Assembly (NCBI GenBank): GCA_900769115.1
Contig: CAAGFJ010000016.1
Coordinates: 1 to 13,297, forward strand
DNA: 13,297 nt
Source of the DNA: Lachnospiraceae bacterium
GTDB taxonomy: Bacteria > Bacillota > Clostridia > Lachnospirales > Lachnospiraceae
Direction of reading: 5' to 3'
Positions within the stretch are counted from its first letter, which is position 1. Each line of letters starts with the position of its first letter. This document shows positions 6,852-13,297 of this stretch, piece by piece. Under the pieces are notes generated by a model, which saw nothing but the letters and a program-made list of their open reading frames with translations, made no database searches and was not told where the DNA came from. Made by a program: the position numbers and the translations under genes.

Positions 6852-6879
6852 CATGAATTTGTCAATTATCTAATTCATG
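6852..6879 (+). promoter_or_regulatory. Inverted repeat upstream of dut
   Basis: Perfect 8-base arms CATGAATT (6852-6859) and AATTCATG (6872-6879) flank a 12-base spacer and end seven bases before the dut ribosome site (AAAGGA). Either an mRNA hairpin or an operator is possible. It also covers the alternative ATG at 6877, which argues against use of that start. Confidence 0.45.
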
Positions 6880-6900
6880 TATATGCGAAAGGATAATATT

Positions 6901-7347
6901 ATGTTAACTGCAAATGTACCAATCAAACGATTAAATGAACATGCAACCTTACCTTCTTATGGCTCGGAATATGCCGCTGGAGCAGACCTATATGCCTGCA
7001 TTACCGGGAATACTACCTTTGCTCCCGGTGAGACAAAGCTGATTCCAACCGGACTTGCCATGGAGATCCCTGCCGGATATGCAGGTCTTATCTATGCAAG
7101 AAGCGGTCTGGCTTCCAAAAAGGGTTTAGCGCCTGCCAATAAAGTAGGTGTCATTGATGCCGATTACCGTGGTGAAGTTATGGTGGCTTTACACAATCAC
7201 AGTAATACAGAAGTTACAATTGAACCACAGGAACGAATTGCCCAGTTAGTGATTACTCCGTATCTGGCAGCTCATTTTGAAGAGACTTCTGAGTTAAGTG
7301 AAACCGTTCGTGGCGAAGGTGGTTTTGGCTCTACCGGAAGCAAGTAA
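6901..7347 (+). CDS. dut: dUTP diphosphatase (dUTPase)
   Basis: Hydrolyses dUTP to dUMP and pyrophosphate, keeping uracil out of DNA and supplying dUMP for thymidylate synthesis. The 148-residue product is a complete trimeric-type dUTPase with all five motifs: AGADLYA (26-32), ARSGLA (66-71), VGVIDADYRGEV (82-93, catalytic Asp86), PQERIAQL (109-116) and the flexible C-terminal RGEGGFGSTG (137-146). An upstream in-frame ATG at 6877 would add eight residues, but AAAGGA sits seven bases before 6901 and 6901 gives the usual family start. It follows nrdG by 89 bases in the same direction with no clear terminator between, so a shared deoxynucleotide transcript is likely though not proven. Confidence 0.97.
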   Translation: MLTANVPIKRLNEHATLPSYGSEYAAGADLYACITGNTTFAPGETKLIPTGLAMEIPAGYAGLIYARSGLASKKGLAPANKVGVIDADYRGEVMVALHNHSNTEVTIEPQERIAQLVITPYLAAHFEETSELSETVRGEGGFGSTGSK

Positions 7348-7372
7348 TCCCTGCCATATTACATATGAACCC

Positions 7373-7419
7373 AAAAGGACAGGTACCATACACCTAATGT
7401 GCATGACATCTGTCCTTTT
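7373..7419. terminator. Bidirectional terminator between dut and the carD-like gene
   Basis: A perfect 10-base inverted repeat AAAAGGACAG (7373-7382) and CTGTCCTTTT (7410-7419) flanks 27 bases that contain a smaller inverted repeat (AGGT/ACCT). The stem begins in A and ends in T on both strands, so it can end transcripts of dut (plus) and of the convergent carD-like gene (minus). It starts 26 bases after the dut stop and 36 bases after the carD-like stop. Confidence 0.7.
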
Positions 7420-7454
7420 CTATGTATTCCTGCAATACATCTGTTATTAATCTG

Positions 7455-7745
7455 CTACATTCTCTGTCCTCTCGCCAATACATACTCAACCTCACCCCGC
7501 TGCAAGTCAGTCATATTCTCTGGTGGATTCTCTTCTAACTCCTTCGCCTGCTCATAGGTGATCAGCGGTCTTAACAATACCTGATGATGATCCACCGGAA
7601 TATAAGATACCTTCTTCTTATCTGCAATCGACTTCAGACCATAATACAGAACCTGCTCTCCATTCTTCGCACCTAACCGGGTAAGCTCTGCCACCTGACA
7701 TACCCCTAATGTCTCACTATATATAATCTCTTTCTTTTCAAACAT
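7455..7745 (-). CDS. Short CarD-like RNA polymerase-binding protein
   Basis: The 96-residue product resembles the N-terminal RNA polymerase interaction domain shared by CarD, CdnL and the Mfd repair factor. The opening FEKKEIIYSETLGVCQVAEL has the family's short strands around an (I/V)xY..xGVxxV core, followed by YYGL and SYIPVDH (equivalent to the conserved MxPVD segment). Full-length CdnL/CarD proteins are about 150-160 residues and have a helical DNA-contacting C-terminal domain. Here only about 35 residues follow the Tudor-like part, so that domain is missing or reduced. The ATG has AGGAG eight bases upstream. It stands alone on the minus strand, convergent with dut. A role in transcription initiation is the family expectation; the targets are unknown. 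Confidence 0.75.
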   Translation of the reverse strand: MFEKKEIIYSETLGVCQVAELTRLGAKNGEQVLYYGLKSIADKKKVSYIPVDHHQVLLRPLITYEQAKELEENPPENMTDLQRGEVEYVLARGQRM

Positions 7746-7787
7746 AACGTCATCTCCTGTTTTTTACCATAACCTTATCTATACGAT

Positions 7788-7817
7788 ATTGTACCATGCA
7801 AAGCACAAGCCGTGCAA
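7788..7817 (-). promoter_or_regulatory. Probable promoter of the carD-like gene
   Basis: On the minus strand TACAAT (7788-7793) is preceded by TGG, forming an extended -10 element, with a weak -35 TTGCAC (7812-7817) 18 bases upstream. An inverted repeat GCAC-N5-GTGC (7803-7815) overlaps the -35 side and could be an operator. The leader would be about 35 bases. Confidence 0.5.
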
Positions 7818-7873
7818 GTCCGCAATCACCATATTGTAAACCACTATTACCGGCAAGATAACCGCTATTCTTC

Positions 7874-7902
7874 TAGACATCTGTCCATTTTCCCCTTATA
7901 CT
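7874..7902 (+). promoter_or_regulatory. Probable promoter of the zinc-ribbon membrane protein gene
   Basis: TAGACA (-35, 7874-7879) and TATACT (-10, 7897-7902), each five of six to consensus, are 17 bases apart. The transcript would start near 7909, about 25 bases before the ATG and just ahead of the AGGAGG ribosome site at 7921-7926. It is divergent from the carD-like promoter. Confidence 0.6.
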
Positions 7903-7933
7903 ATCTATATATGCATTATGAGGAGGCGCCTAT

Positions 7934-9412
7934 ATGAGTATATCAACCCAGCCAAGAAAACATACTATTTCTGAACCTAAGACAGACAATCTGATACGCG
8001 GAATTATTTTTGCCGCTCTTGGATTGTTTCTCGCCTCGGTCGCCACATGCGATATTCTTTCTATTTTGCGATGGATTTTCCTAAGCATAGGCATCATTAG
8101 TTTTATAATTGGCAGCTACAAACTGACCCAATATAGAAATTCCTGCATTCAATATAAAAACTATACACCCCAATGGGACAGAAGTATAGGGATCTTTGAC
8201 CAATTTGCCAAAGAACTAAATGATTGGTATGCAGATAATACTCCACCATCTATTTGCGATCAGGATACGTCCTACTTTTTAAAATTGCAGAACGACCGTC
8301 TTAAAGATAAAAACATTCACATGATACAATACATCTCCCCTTCCAAAAGTGACGCAATAGGAACCCATACGATTTCCAACAAAACAAAATGGTATACTGC
8401 CAATCGGAGTTTTGAATCCGTCGACAAACATCTGGCTTTTCAAAAAAACGGAGAAACCATATATAAACATAATACGGAAGAAACCATGTACGAGACAATT
8501 ATACATTCGCCCAACGAATCAGAATTAGAGCATCTGTTAATTACCTGTCCGAACTGTGGAGCAAGTTGCTATGTATCTGAATTAACAGGAGGATGCCGAT
8601 ACTGCAATACACAATTTCAGATTACAGATCTTTTTCCAAGAGTTACCAATCTCTTCTTTGTGAAAATGGCATCTACAGCCACCAATTCCTCAGTTATGCA
8701 TAAGATCATCGGAACCTGCATCGGAGGAATATTTATTATTATGCTTCCTTTTATTCTGGCAGATCACAGCATTGCATTACCATTCGGACTTCTTTTCGAT
8801 TATGCTATCTCTGTACTAATAGGCGGCATGTGTGGTATATTTCTTACATCTTATGTATTAATTGCTTCTTTATTTGCAAATGGTGGGCGCAAACGTATTC
8901 CTCTGTTCCGAAGTCTTGCAGCAAAGGGAACGATCAAGAGAACCTTAAGCCAATACGACCGCTATTTCTCCTTTGAGAAATTCGAGGGGCAGATTATCTC
9001 TTTAATACGTATGGCTGTATTCGCAAAAGATCCTGCCAGTCTTACCGCTTACAAAGGAACAACTCTTGACCCTCGTTTTGAGGATATTATAGAGATGACA
9101 CACATTTCATCCTTTGTAGTAAAACAGATTCGGGAAGAGAACCATATCCTGCATATGACACTCCGTACCTGGTGGATCAATTATAACGATATCAACGGAA
9201 AGATCAAGAAAACCGGTGACTGCATTGATGTGACCATCAGTAAAGATGTTTCCCATACAGAGACACCGGGCTTCTCTATCACATCCGTAAACTGCCACAA
9301 CTGCGGTGGCAGCTTTGATGCGGTCAGACAGCACACTTGTCCATACTGCCAGACGGAATATCATATGGAACAGGACAACTGGGTGATCGAAGATATGCAG
9401 CTCATCCGTTAA
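7934..9412 (+). CDS. Membrane protein with two zinc ribbons and a Tim44-like domain
   Basis: Function unknown. The 492-residue product has two N-terminal membrane helices (about 21-38 and 45-62) and a soluble segment. A first zinc ribbon (Cys205, Cys208, Cys221, Cys224) follows, then a second helical pair (about 258-313). The C-terminal part (about 340-490) starts YDRYFSFEKFEGQIISLIRMAVF and ends DNWVIEDMQLI, the pattern of a Tim44-like lipid-binding or scaffold domain. A second zinc ribbon (Cys454, Cys457, Cys469, Cys472) lies inside it near the end. All eight cysteines are in CxxC pairs. The start is well fixed by AGGAGG seven bases upstream. It is probably a single-gene unit with its own promoter, convergent with the DUF438 gene only 24 bases away. 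A membrane scaffold or envelope-stress role is conceivable but not shown. Gene reality is near certain; the Tim44-like call is moderate. Confidence 0.8.
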   Translation: MSISTQPRKHTISEPKTDNLIRGIIFAALGLFLASVATCDILSILRWIFLSIGIISFIIGSYKLTQYRNSCIQYKNYTPQWDRSIGIFDQFAKELNDWYADNTPPSICDQDTSYFLKLQNDRLKDKNIHMIQYISPSKSDAIGTHTISNKTKWYTANRSFESVDKHLAFQKNGETIYKHNTEETMYETIIHSPNESELEHLLITCPNCGASCYVSELTGGCRYCNTQFQITDLFPRVTNLFFVKMASTATNSSVMHKIIGTCIGGIFIIMLPFILADHSIALPFGLLFDYAISVLIGGMCGIFLTSYVLIASLFANGGRKRIPLFRSLAAKGTIKRTLSQYDRYFSFEKFEGQIISLIRMAVFAKDPASLTAYKGTTLDPRFEDIIEMTHISSFVVKQIREENHILHMTLRTWWINYNDINGKIKKTGDCIDVTISKDVSHTETPGFSITSVNCHNCGGSFDAVRQHTCPYCQTEYHMEQDNWVIEDMQLIR

Positions 9413-9436
9413 TTATTGATTCGTTTATGAACCTAC

Positions 9437-10654
9437 TTATCTACTTCTACCCTCAAAATGTTCCTTTGCAAATTCCATATCCTGCACAACTTCCACAGTT
9501 CCGATATATTCATGATTCCGGTCACGGACTGCCATGTAAGTGACAAGCATGACACGTCCATTCTTGTTCATCCATACCGGAACCTGATCTCTCGTTCCAT
9601 TCCGGAGGTCTTCGATTATTTTTCTTACCATCTGCTCGATCTTCGGCGGATGGCAGGAAAATACTTCCCGGTCGATTGCCATCCCCGGACGTTTGAACGC
9701 CTTCGGCCCCTCATTGAAATAGCGGTTGATATTGTCTACATCCACGAAAGTAACCTCTAATGGGATCGTATTCAACATCGCTTCTAATTGCTCTACTGTC
9801 ATATGACCGCCCTTCATTACAATCTCATCTTCTGCCGCACCTTTTTGGGGTTGCTGCCTATGAGCCAAATATTGTTCTGCCTGTTGCCAGATAGCATTTT
9901 CCACACCGAAACATTCCGGATAGTCCTTGGAATCCCGGTATATCTGCATCCATTCCTCCTCTGTAAAATTGAGCGTACAATTCGGGAACAAAATGTTATG
10001 CTCTTTGTATATCATTTCCTCAATCCGATCCAACACTTCCTGTAGCCGGTTCATCCAGGTAACATCTCTTACCGAATCTCTTTCTAACGCAGCTAATACA
10101 TCCCTGATCTCGTCATCCACTGTCCACATAACCGCAGATGGTCCACTGATCTTATACTGCACCTTTAAATGCGGATATAACAGATCTCCCTTCTTCGCAT
10201 AATGCACGGAAATCTCCCGCAGACGGTCAAATAGCTCATCCTTCATCTCACCATGTGCGATTGCCTCCCTGCATTGCACTAACAGACTTTCTAACACCTC
10301 ATTTTCCAGCACAAATGTCCGGATCGGATGTCCTTCTATCTTTGTATATGCCTCCACAGAATTCTGACGCCTTTGTTTGATTGCCTCGATTGATTCCGCC
10401 TCAGCATTTGCAATCTGTTCTTCCTTTGTCTTTCCGTGGAATAACGCAGCATGTACATCACATAACCGTTGTACTTCTTCTAAAGATGTACCATTTTGTA
10501 ATAATTGCTGCTCCGCCTGCATGATATCTGCCGCATCCACTTCTTTGAATTCCTTCACAAAATCGGCTCGTACTTTCTCAAAATCCTCATCTGTTCCTAA
10601 GCGTCTCAAATATTTCTCTATACGTTCTACCACACTCTTGTTTTCTATCTGCAC
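9437..10654 (-). CDS. DUF438 / hemerythrin-like / PAS domain protein
   Basis: Soluble predicted sensor of 405 residues. A DUF438 helical domain (about 8-75) is followed by a hemerythrin-type four-helix region (about 105-230) with candidate iron ligands in HPIRTFVLEN (His109, Glu117), HYAKKGDLLYPH (His151, His162) and EEMIYKEHNILFP (Glu213, His219). A C-terminal PAS domain (about 285-395) runs from LEAMLNTIPLEVTFVD to YIGTVEVVQDM and carries the family motif FSCHPPK, including Cys334 and His335. This order is a known architecture in anaerobic Firmicutes; sensing of oxygen, NO or redox state is inferred. No kinase, cyclase or DNA-binding output domain is present. The start codon is GTG at 10654 with AGGAGG (10663-10668) eight bases upstream; a nearer ATG is out of frame. 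A weak minus-strand promoter (TATAAG at 10679-10684, TTGTCC at 10703-10708) is possible. Confidence 0.88.
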   Translation of the reverse strand: MQIENKSVVERIEKYLRRLGTDEDFEKVRADFVKEFKEVDAADIMQAEQQLLQNGTSLEEVQRLCDVHAALFHGKTKEEQIANAEAESIEAIKQRRQNSVEAYTKIEGHPIRTFVLENEVLESLLVQCREAIAHGEMKDELFDRLREISVHYAKKGDLLYPHLKVQYKISGPSAVMWTVDDEIRDVLAALERDSVRDVTWMNRLQEVLDRIEEMIYKEHNILFPNCTLNFTEEEWMQIYRDSKDYPECFGVENAIWQQAEQYLAHRQQPQKGAAEDEIVMKGGHMTVEQLEAMLNTIPLEVTFVDVDNINRYFNEGPKAFKRPGMAIDREVFSCHPPKIEQMVRKIIEDLRNGTRDQVPVWMNKNGRVMLVTYMAVRDRNHEYIGTVEVVQDMEFAKEHFEGRSR

Positions 10655-10803
10655 GCCTCATACCTCCTGATACATTTTCTTATAGTTATTATTCCTTATA
10701 TCGGACAAGAAATTCTGCTTTTTTGATTAATTCCGTTATCATGATACAAAATGTGTTCAGAAATTATCTGGTATAACAATATATTAAAAATTTGTGAAAA
10801 CCT

Positions 10804-10832
10804 TTGCAATTTATGTTCATGCATGCTAATAT
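10804..10832 (+). promoter_or_regulatory. Candidate promoter of the TSUP transporter gene
   Basis: TTGCAA (10804-10809) and TAATAT (10827-10832) are 17 bases apart, each only four of six to consensus. The spacer contains overlapping short palindromes (CATGCATG, GCATGC). The rest of the 245-base divergent gap shows no gene. The call is weak. Confidence 0.27.
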
Positions 10833-10899
10833 GTCCCATTAGAATAATTGTCTTTTATCAATCAACTAATACATCTATTACAACAGGAGGAAATGATAT

Positions 10900-11679
10900 A
10901 TGCATATACTTATGATTATTCTTGTTACATTTTTTGCCGGAATGGGAGCCGGTCTTGGTACCGGATTTGCAGGAATGAGTGCCGCTGCTGTCATCAGTCC
11001 CATACTGATTACATTTCTGGATATGGAACCTTATATGGCGGTCGGTATTGCCTTGTCATCCGACGTACTAGCGAGTGCTGTTTCTGCATATACATATGGA
11101 AAAAATAAGAACTTAGACGTCAAAAATGGAATTATCATGATGATAAGTGTCCTGATCTTCACCGTTGTGGGCAGTTACGTCTCCAGTCTGGTGCCGTCTG
11201 CCACCATGGGTAATTTCTCCGTGTTCATGACCTTCCTGTTAGGTATCAAGTTCATTGTCAAACCGGTTATGACCACCAAGGAGGCAATGGAAAGTGTCTC
11301 TGCGAAGAAACGCGTTATCCAGTCCATCGTATGTGGTGTCATGATCGGCTTTATCTGCGGCTTTGTTGGTGCCGGTGGAGGTATGATGATGCTGCTCATC
11401 TTAACCTCTGTACTTGGTTATGAATTGAAAACTGCCGTTGGAACAAGCGTCTTCATTATGACATTTACTGCATTTACCGGAGCGGCTTCCCACTTTGCAA
11501 TCGGCGGTATGCCGGATTGGACCGTCTGGATTCTCTGCGTTCTCTTCACCCTGCTCTGGGCAAGAATCGCTGCTGTATTTGCTAATAAAGCAACACCAAA
11601 GACACTGAACCGGGTAACCGGTGTCATCCTTGTGATCTTAGGTATCGTGGTTATGTCCTTTTCCATGCTGACTAAATGA
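10900..11679 (+). CDS. TSUP (TauE/SafE) family membrane permease
   Basis: Predicted transporter of 259 residues, normal length for the family, with about eight hydrophobic segments. It shows the two-fold internal repeat of TSUP/DUF81 proteins. The N-terminal half has GLGTGFAGMSAAAVISPIL and a following GIALSSDVLAS. The C-terminal half has the equivalent GFVGAGGGMMMLLIL and GTSVFIMTFTAF, each followed by a short loop and another helix. Members move sulfite, sulfonates, sulfoacetate or related anions, but the sequence does not tell the substrate. The ATG has AGGAGG nine bases upstream. It precedes a sodium symporter gene by 88 bases in the same direction; co-transcription is possible. No sulfur metabolism enzymes lie in the window. 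Confidence 0.9.
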   Translation: MHILMIILVTFFAGMGAGLGTGFAGMSAAAVISPILITFLDMEPYMAVGIALSSDVLASAVSAYTYGKNKNLDVKNGIIMMISVLIFTVVGSYVSSLVPSATMGNFSVFMTFLLGIKFIVKPVMTTKEAMESVSAKKRVIQSIVCGVMIGFICGFVGAGGGMMMLLILTSVLGYELKTAVGTSVFIMTFTAFTGAASHFAIGGMPDWTVWILCVLFTLLWARIAAVFANKATPKTLNRVTGVILVILGIVVMSFSMLTK

Positions 11680-11709
11680 TTGTCGGCTTGTGTTTTTCCC
11701 TATCCTATG

Positions 11710-11730
11710 ATATGCTTGTACTTTGCATAT
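11710..11730. repeat. Short inverted repeat between the two transporter genes
   Basis: ATATGC (11710-11715) and GCATAT (11725-11730) flank nine bases in the 88-base gap. No T-run follows, so it is not a terminator. An operator or chance dyad is possible. A TATGAT -10-like box (11706-11711) overlaps it, without a good -35. Confidence 0.25.
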
Positions 11731-11767
11731 GATTGCAACACTTTATGAAGGAGAAGGGGATATTATA

Positions 11768-13141
11768 ATGAAAAAACATTCACAAACTCGAAGTTCATTT
11801 TCTGGAAAAATAGGATTTGTCTTATCCGCAGCCGGTGCTTCTGTCGGATTAGGAAACATATGGAGATTTCCATATCTGGCAGCAAAGTACGGCGGCGGTA
11901 TTTTTCTGCTCATCTATATACTGTTAGCATTAACATTTGGTTATACCATGATCGTTGCAGAGACAGCGCTCGGACGTATGACCAAGAAAAGTCCGGTCGG
12001 TGCCTTTCACAAGTTTGGTTCTTCCAAATGGCTTTCTTTTGGTGGCTGGATCAATGCGATCATTCCATTATTGATCGTTCCTTACTATTCTGTGATCGGT
12101 GGCTGGGTAATCAAATACCTGCTGGGTTATATTCAGGGCAACAGCCTGTTACTGGCACAGGATGGTTATTTCACAGACTTTATATCCAATGGTGTATCAA
12201 CCGAGCTTTGCTTTCTGGCATTTGCCCTGTTTACCATCATCATCATATATGCCGGTGTCCGTAACGGAATCGAGCGCGTTTCCAAGTTCATGATGCCGGT
12301 CCTGGTAGTCCTGTCAATCGTAATCACTATTTACTCGGTTACCAGACCTGGGGCTTTAGCCGGTGTAAAGTATTTTGTTGTACCAAATATGAAGAATTTC
12401 TCCTGGATGACTGTTGTTGCTGCCATGGGACAGATGTTCTATTCCCTTTCCATTGCAATGGGAATTCTGATCACCTTTGGTTCTTATATGAAAGAAGATG
12501 TAGCCATTGAAAATGCTACCGAAAACGTAGAGATTTTCGATACAGCCATTGCAATCATGGCTGGTCTTATGATTATTCCGGCGGTATTTGCATTTTCCGG
12601 TGGTGACCCGGAAGCTTTACAGGCCGGTCCATCTCTTATGTTCATCACCATACCGAAAATGTTTGCAAGCATGGGATTCAGTACCGCAATCGGGATTCTG
12701 TTCTTCCTGTTAGTATTATTTGCTGCTGTAACCAGTTCTATTGCATTGACCGAAAGTGCAGTATCCACCTTTGAGGACGAATTAGGATGGAGCCGTAAGA
12801 AATCAACTGTATTTGTCGGTATTCTGATCGTCATCTTAGGAAGCCTGTCTTCCCTTGGATATGGTCCTCTTGCTGGTATCAAACTGATTGGTATGCAATT
12901 TTTGGATTTCTTTGACTTCCTGACGAATTCTGTTATGATGCCGATTGCGGCAATCGCAACTTGTCTGCTCATATCCAGAGTAGCCGGCATTGCAGTGATC
13001 GAAGAAGAGGTACTCAAAGGAGAAAATCGATTCCGCCGCAAGAAGATCTTCTGCTTCATGATCCAATACCTCTGTCCAATCTTTGCAGCAATCATACTGA
13101 TCAGTTCGATTGCAAATGCCTTCGGCTGGATCTCCATATAA
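11768..13141 (+). CDS. Sodium-dependent transporter, NSS/SNF family
   Basis: Predicted sodium-coupled importer of an amino acid or related small amine, in the cytoplasmic membrane. The 457-residue product opens with the helix 1 signature GASVGLGNIWRFPY (23-36), whose unwound centre binds substrate and sodium. Helix 8 carries TSSIALTES, providing Ser/Thr ligands of the second sodium site. I count 11 membrane segments, the form usual in bacteria (as in MhsT and Tyt1), against 12 in LeuT and animal transporters. The start at 11768 is chosen because AAGGGGA sits seven bases upstream; an in-frame ATG at 11723 would add 15 polar residues and places the ribosome site inside the gene. Substrate cannot be read from sequence alone; pairing with the TSUP gene hints weakly at a sulfur-containing solute. 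Confidence 0.94.
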   Translation: MKKHSQTRSSFSGKIGFVLSAAGASVGLGNIWRFPYLAAKYGGGIFLLIYILLALTFGYTMIVAETALGRMTKKSPVGAFHKFGSSKWLSFGGWINAIIPLLIVPYYSVIGGWVIKYLLGYIQGNSLLLAQDGYFTDFISNGVSTELCFLAFALFTIIIIYAGVRNGIERVSKFMMPVLVVLSIVITIYSVTRPGALAGVKYFVVPNMKNFSWMTVVAAMGQMFYSLSIAMGILITFGSYMKEDVAIENATENVEIFDTAIAIMAGLMIIPAVFAFSGGDPEALQAGPSLMFITIPKMFASMGFSTAIGILFFLLVLFAAVTSSIALTESAVSTFEDELGWSRKKSTVFVGILIVILGSLSSLGYGPLAGIKLIGMQFLDFFDFLTNSVMMPIAAIATCLLISRVAGIAVIEEEVLKGENRFRRKKIFCFMIQYLCPIFAAIILISSIANAFGWISI

Positions 13142-13143
13142 AT

Positions 13144-13166
13144 CTTACACCCTTGCACAGCGTAAG
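13144..13166 (+). promoter_or_regulatory. Hairpin just after the sodium symporter gene
   Basis: CTTAC (13144-13148) pairs with GTAAG (13162-13166) around 13 bases, starting three bases after the stop codon. It is followed by TGAAACGG rather than a T-run, so it is not a standard intrinsic terminator. It may form the edge of the repeat-like element that follows. Confidence 0.3.
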
Positions 13167-13186
13167 TGAAACGGACGCGCGAAATA

Positions 13187-13297
13187 TTAGATTGTGAATC
13201 GGTTGTTTGGGATATAACATATCAACGCAGGCACGCTCTCGCTACTCATCACACGCAGCGGTACTAGGCTCGAAAACACCTCGCCGAGTACCGGCGG
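13187..13297 (-). other. Edge open frame within a possible dispersed repeat
   Basis: Bases 13142-13297 differ from the rest of the window in having clearly higher GC toward the end and several inverted repeats. Among these are CGGTACT (13259-13265) with AGTACCG (13287-13293) plus an inner GGC/GCC, and GATT-gtg-AATC (13190-13200). On the minus strand one frame is open from the window edge to a TAA at 13187-13189, 36 codons, ending VPALICYIPNNRFTI. I recall similar short tails recurring as hypothetical proteins in Roseburia/Agathobacter-type genomes, which would suit a repeated intergenic element rather than a real gene. That memory is unverified, so treat this as a candidate only. Confidence 0.35.

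Noticed and set aside
7348..7454. Small RNA or riboswitch between dut and the carD-like gene
   Set aside because: The 10-bp dyad with A/T flanks between convergent genes is fully explained as a shared terminator.
7803..7815. Strong operator call for GCAC-N5-GTGC upstream of the carD-like gene
   Set aside because: Four-base arms are common by chance, so it is mentioned only within the promoter entry.
10588..10661. Minus-strand 24-codon frame starting at the ATG just upstream of the DUF438 GTG start
   Set aside because: Its ATG begins one base after the AGGAGG site, too close for initiation, and it runs out of frame into the DUF438 gene.
10848..11108. Plus-strand 86-codon open frame at the start of the TSUP gene
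   Set aside because: It overlaps the TSUP gene in another frame; the strong AGGAGG site is positioned for the ATG at 10900.
12484..13158. Minus-strand 224-codon open frame opposite the sodium symporter
   Set aside because: It lies over a well-supported transporter gene and shows no family features or ribosome site.
13144..13166. Intrinsic terminator after the sodium symporter
   Set aside because: The 5-bp stem is short and no T-run follows, so it is listed only as a hairpin.

Overview
The window reads as ordinary chromosomal DNA of a strictly anaerobic, low-to-mid GC Firmicute, most likely a Lachnospiraceae-type Clostridium relative. This rests on the class III (oxygen-sensitive) ribonucleotide reductase, strong AGGAGG-type ribosome binding sites, the greA-lysS order, a lysyl-tRNA synthetase with an extra N-terminal insertion, and hypothetical families (DUF438, zinc-ribbon/Tim44-like, short CarD-like) common in that group. 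The genus assignment is inference. No rRNA, tRNA, CRISPR array, IS element or phage module was recognised.

Layout. Bases 91-2266 (minus) hold greA then lysS, transcribed together from a perfect-consensus promoter at 2318-2346. Bases 2478-3698 (minus) hold a lipoprotein FKBP-type/trigger-factor-like foldase. The 334-base gap to the divergent nrdD carries promoters in both directions, including a nrdD promoter with two NrdR-box-like sites placed 32 bp apart. Bases 4033-7347 (plus) hold nrdD, nrdG and dut, a deoxynucleotide supply cluster with hairpins in its leader and both gaps. It ends at a 10-bp-stem bidirectional terminator shared with a convergent short CarD-like gene (7455-7745, minus). 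A zinc-ribbon/Tim44-like membrane protein (7934-9412, plus) converges on a DUF438-hemerythrin-PAS sensor-like protein (9437-10654, minus). Two membrane transporters follow on the plus strand: a TSUP (TauE/SafE) permease and an 11-helix neurotransmitter:sodium symporter. The last 156 bases are non-transporter DNA of higher GC with inverted repeats and an open frame running off the edge. They may be part of a dispersed repeat.

How the genes fit together. NrdD reduces ribonucleoside triphosphates once activated by the radical-SAM enzyme NrdG. Dut hydrolyses dUTP to dUMP, which guards against uracil in DNA and feeds thymidylate synthesis. GreA and CarD-like proteins both act on RNA polymerase but lie in separate units. 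The DUF438 protein may sense oxygen, NO or redox state, but nothing here shows its partners.

I did not find a convincing new multi-gene system. The best leads are the NrdR-type operator architecture, the terminal repeat-like element, the architecture of the zinc-ribbon/Tim44-like protein, and the acidic-tailed lipoprotein foldase.
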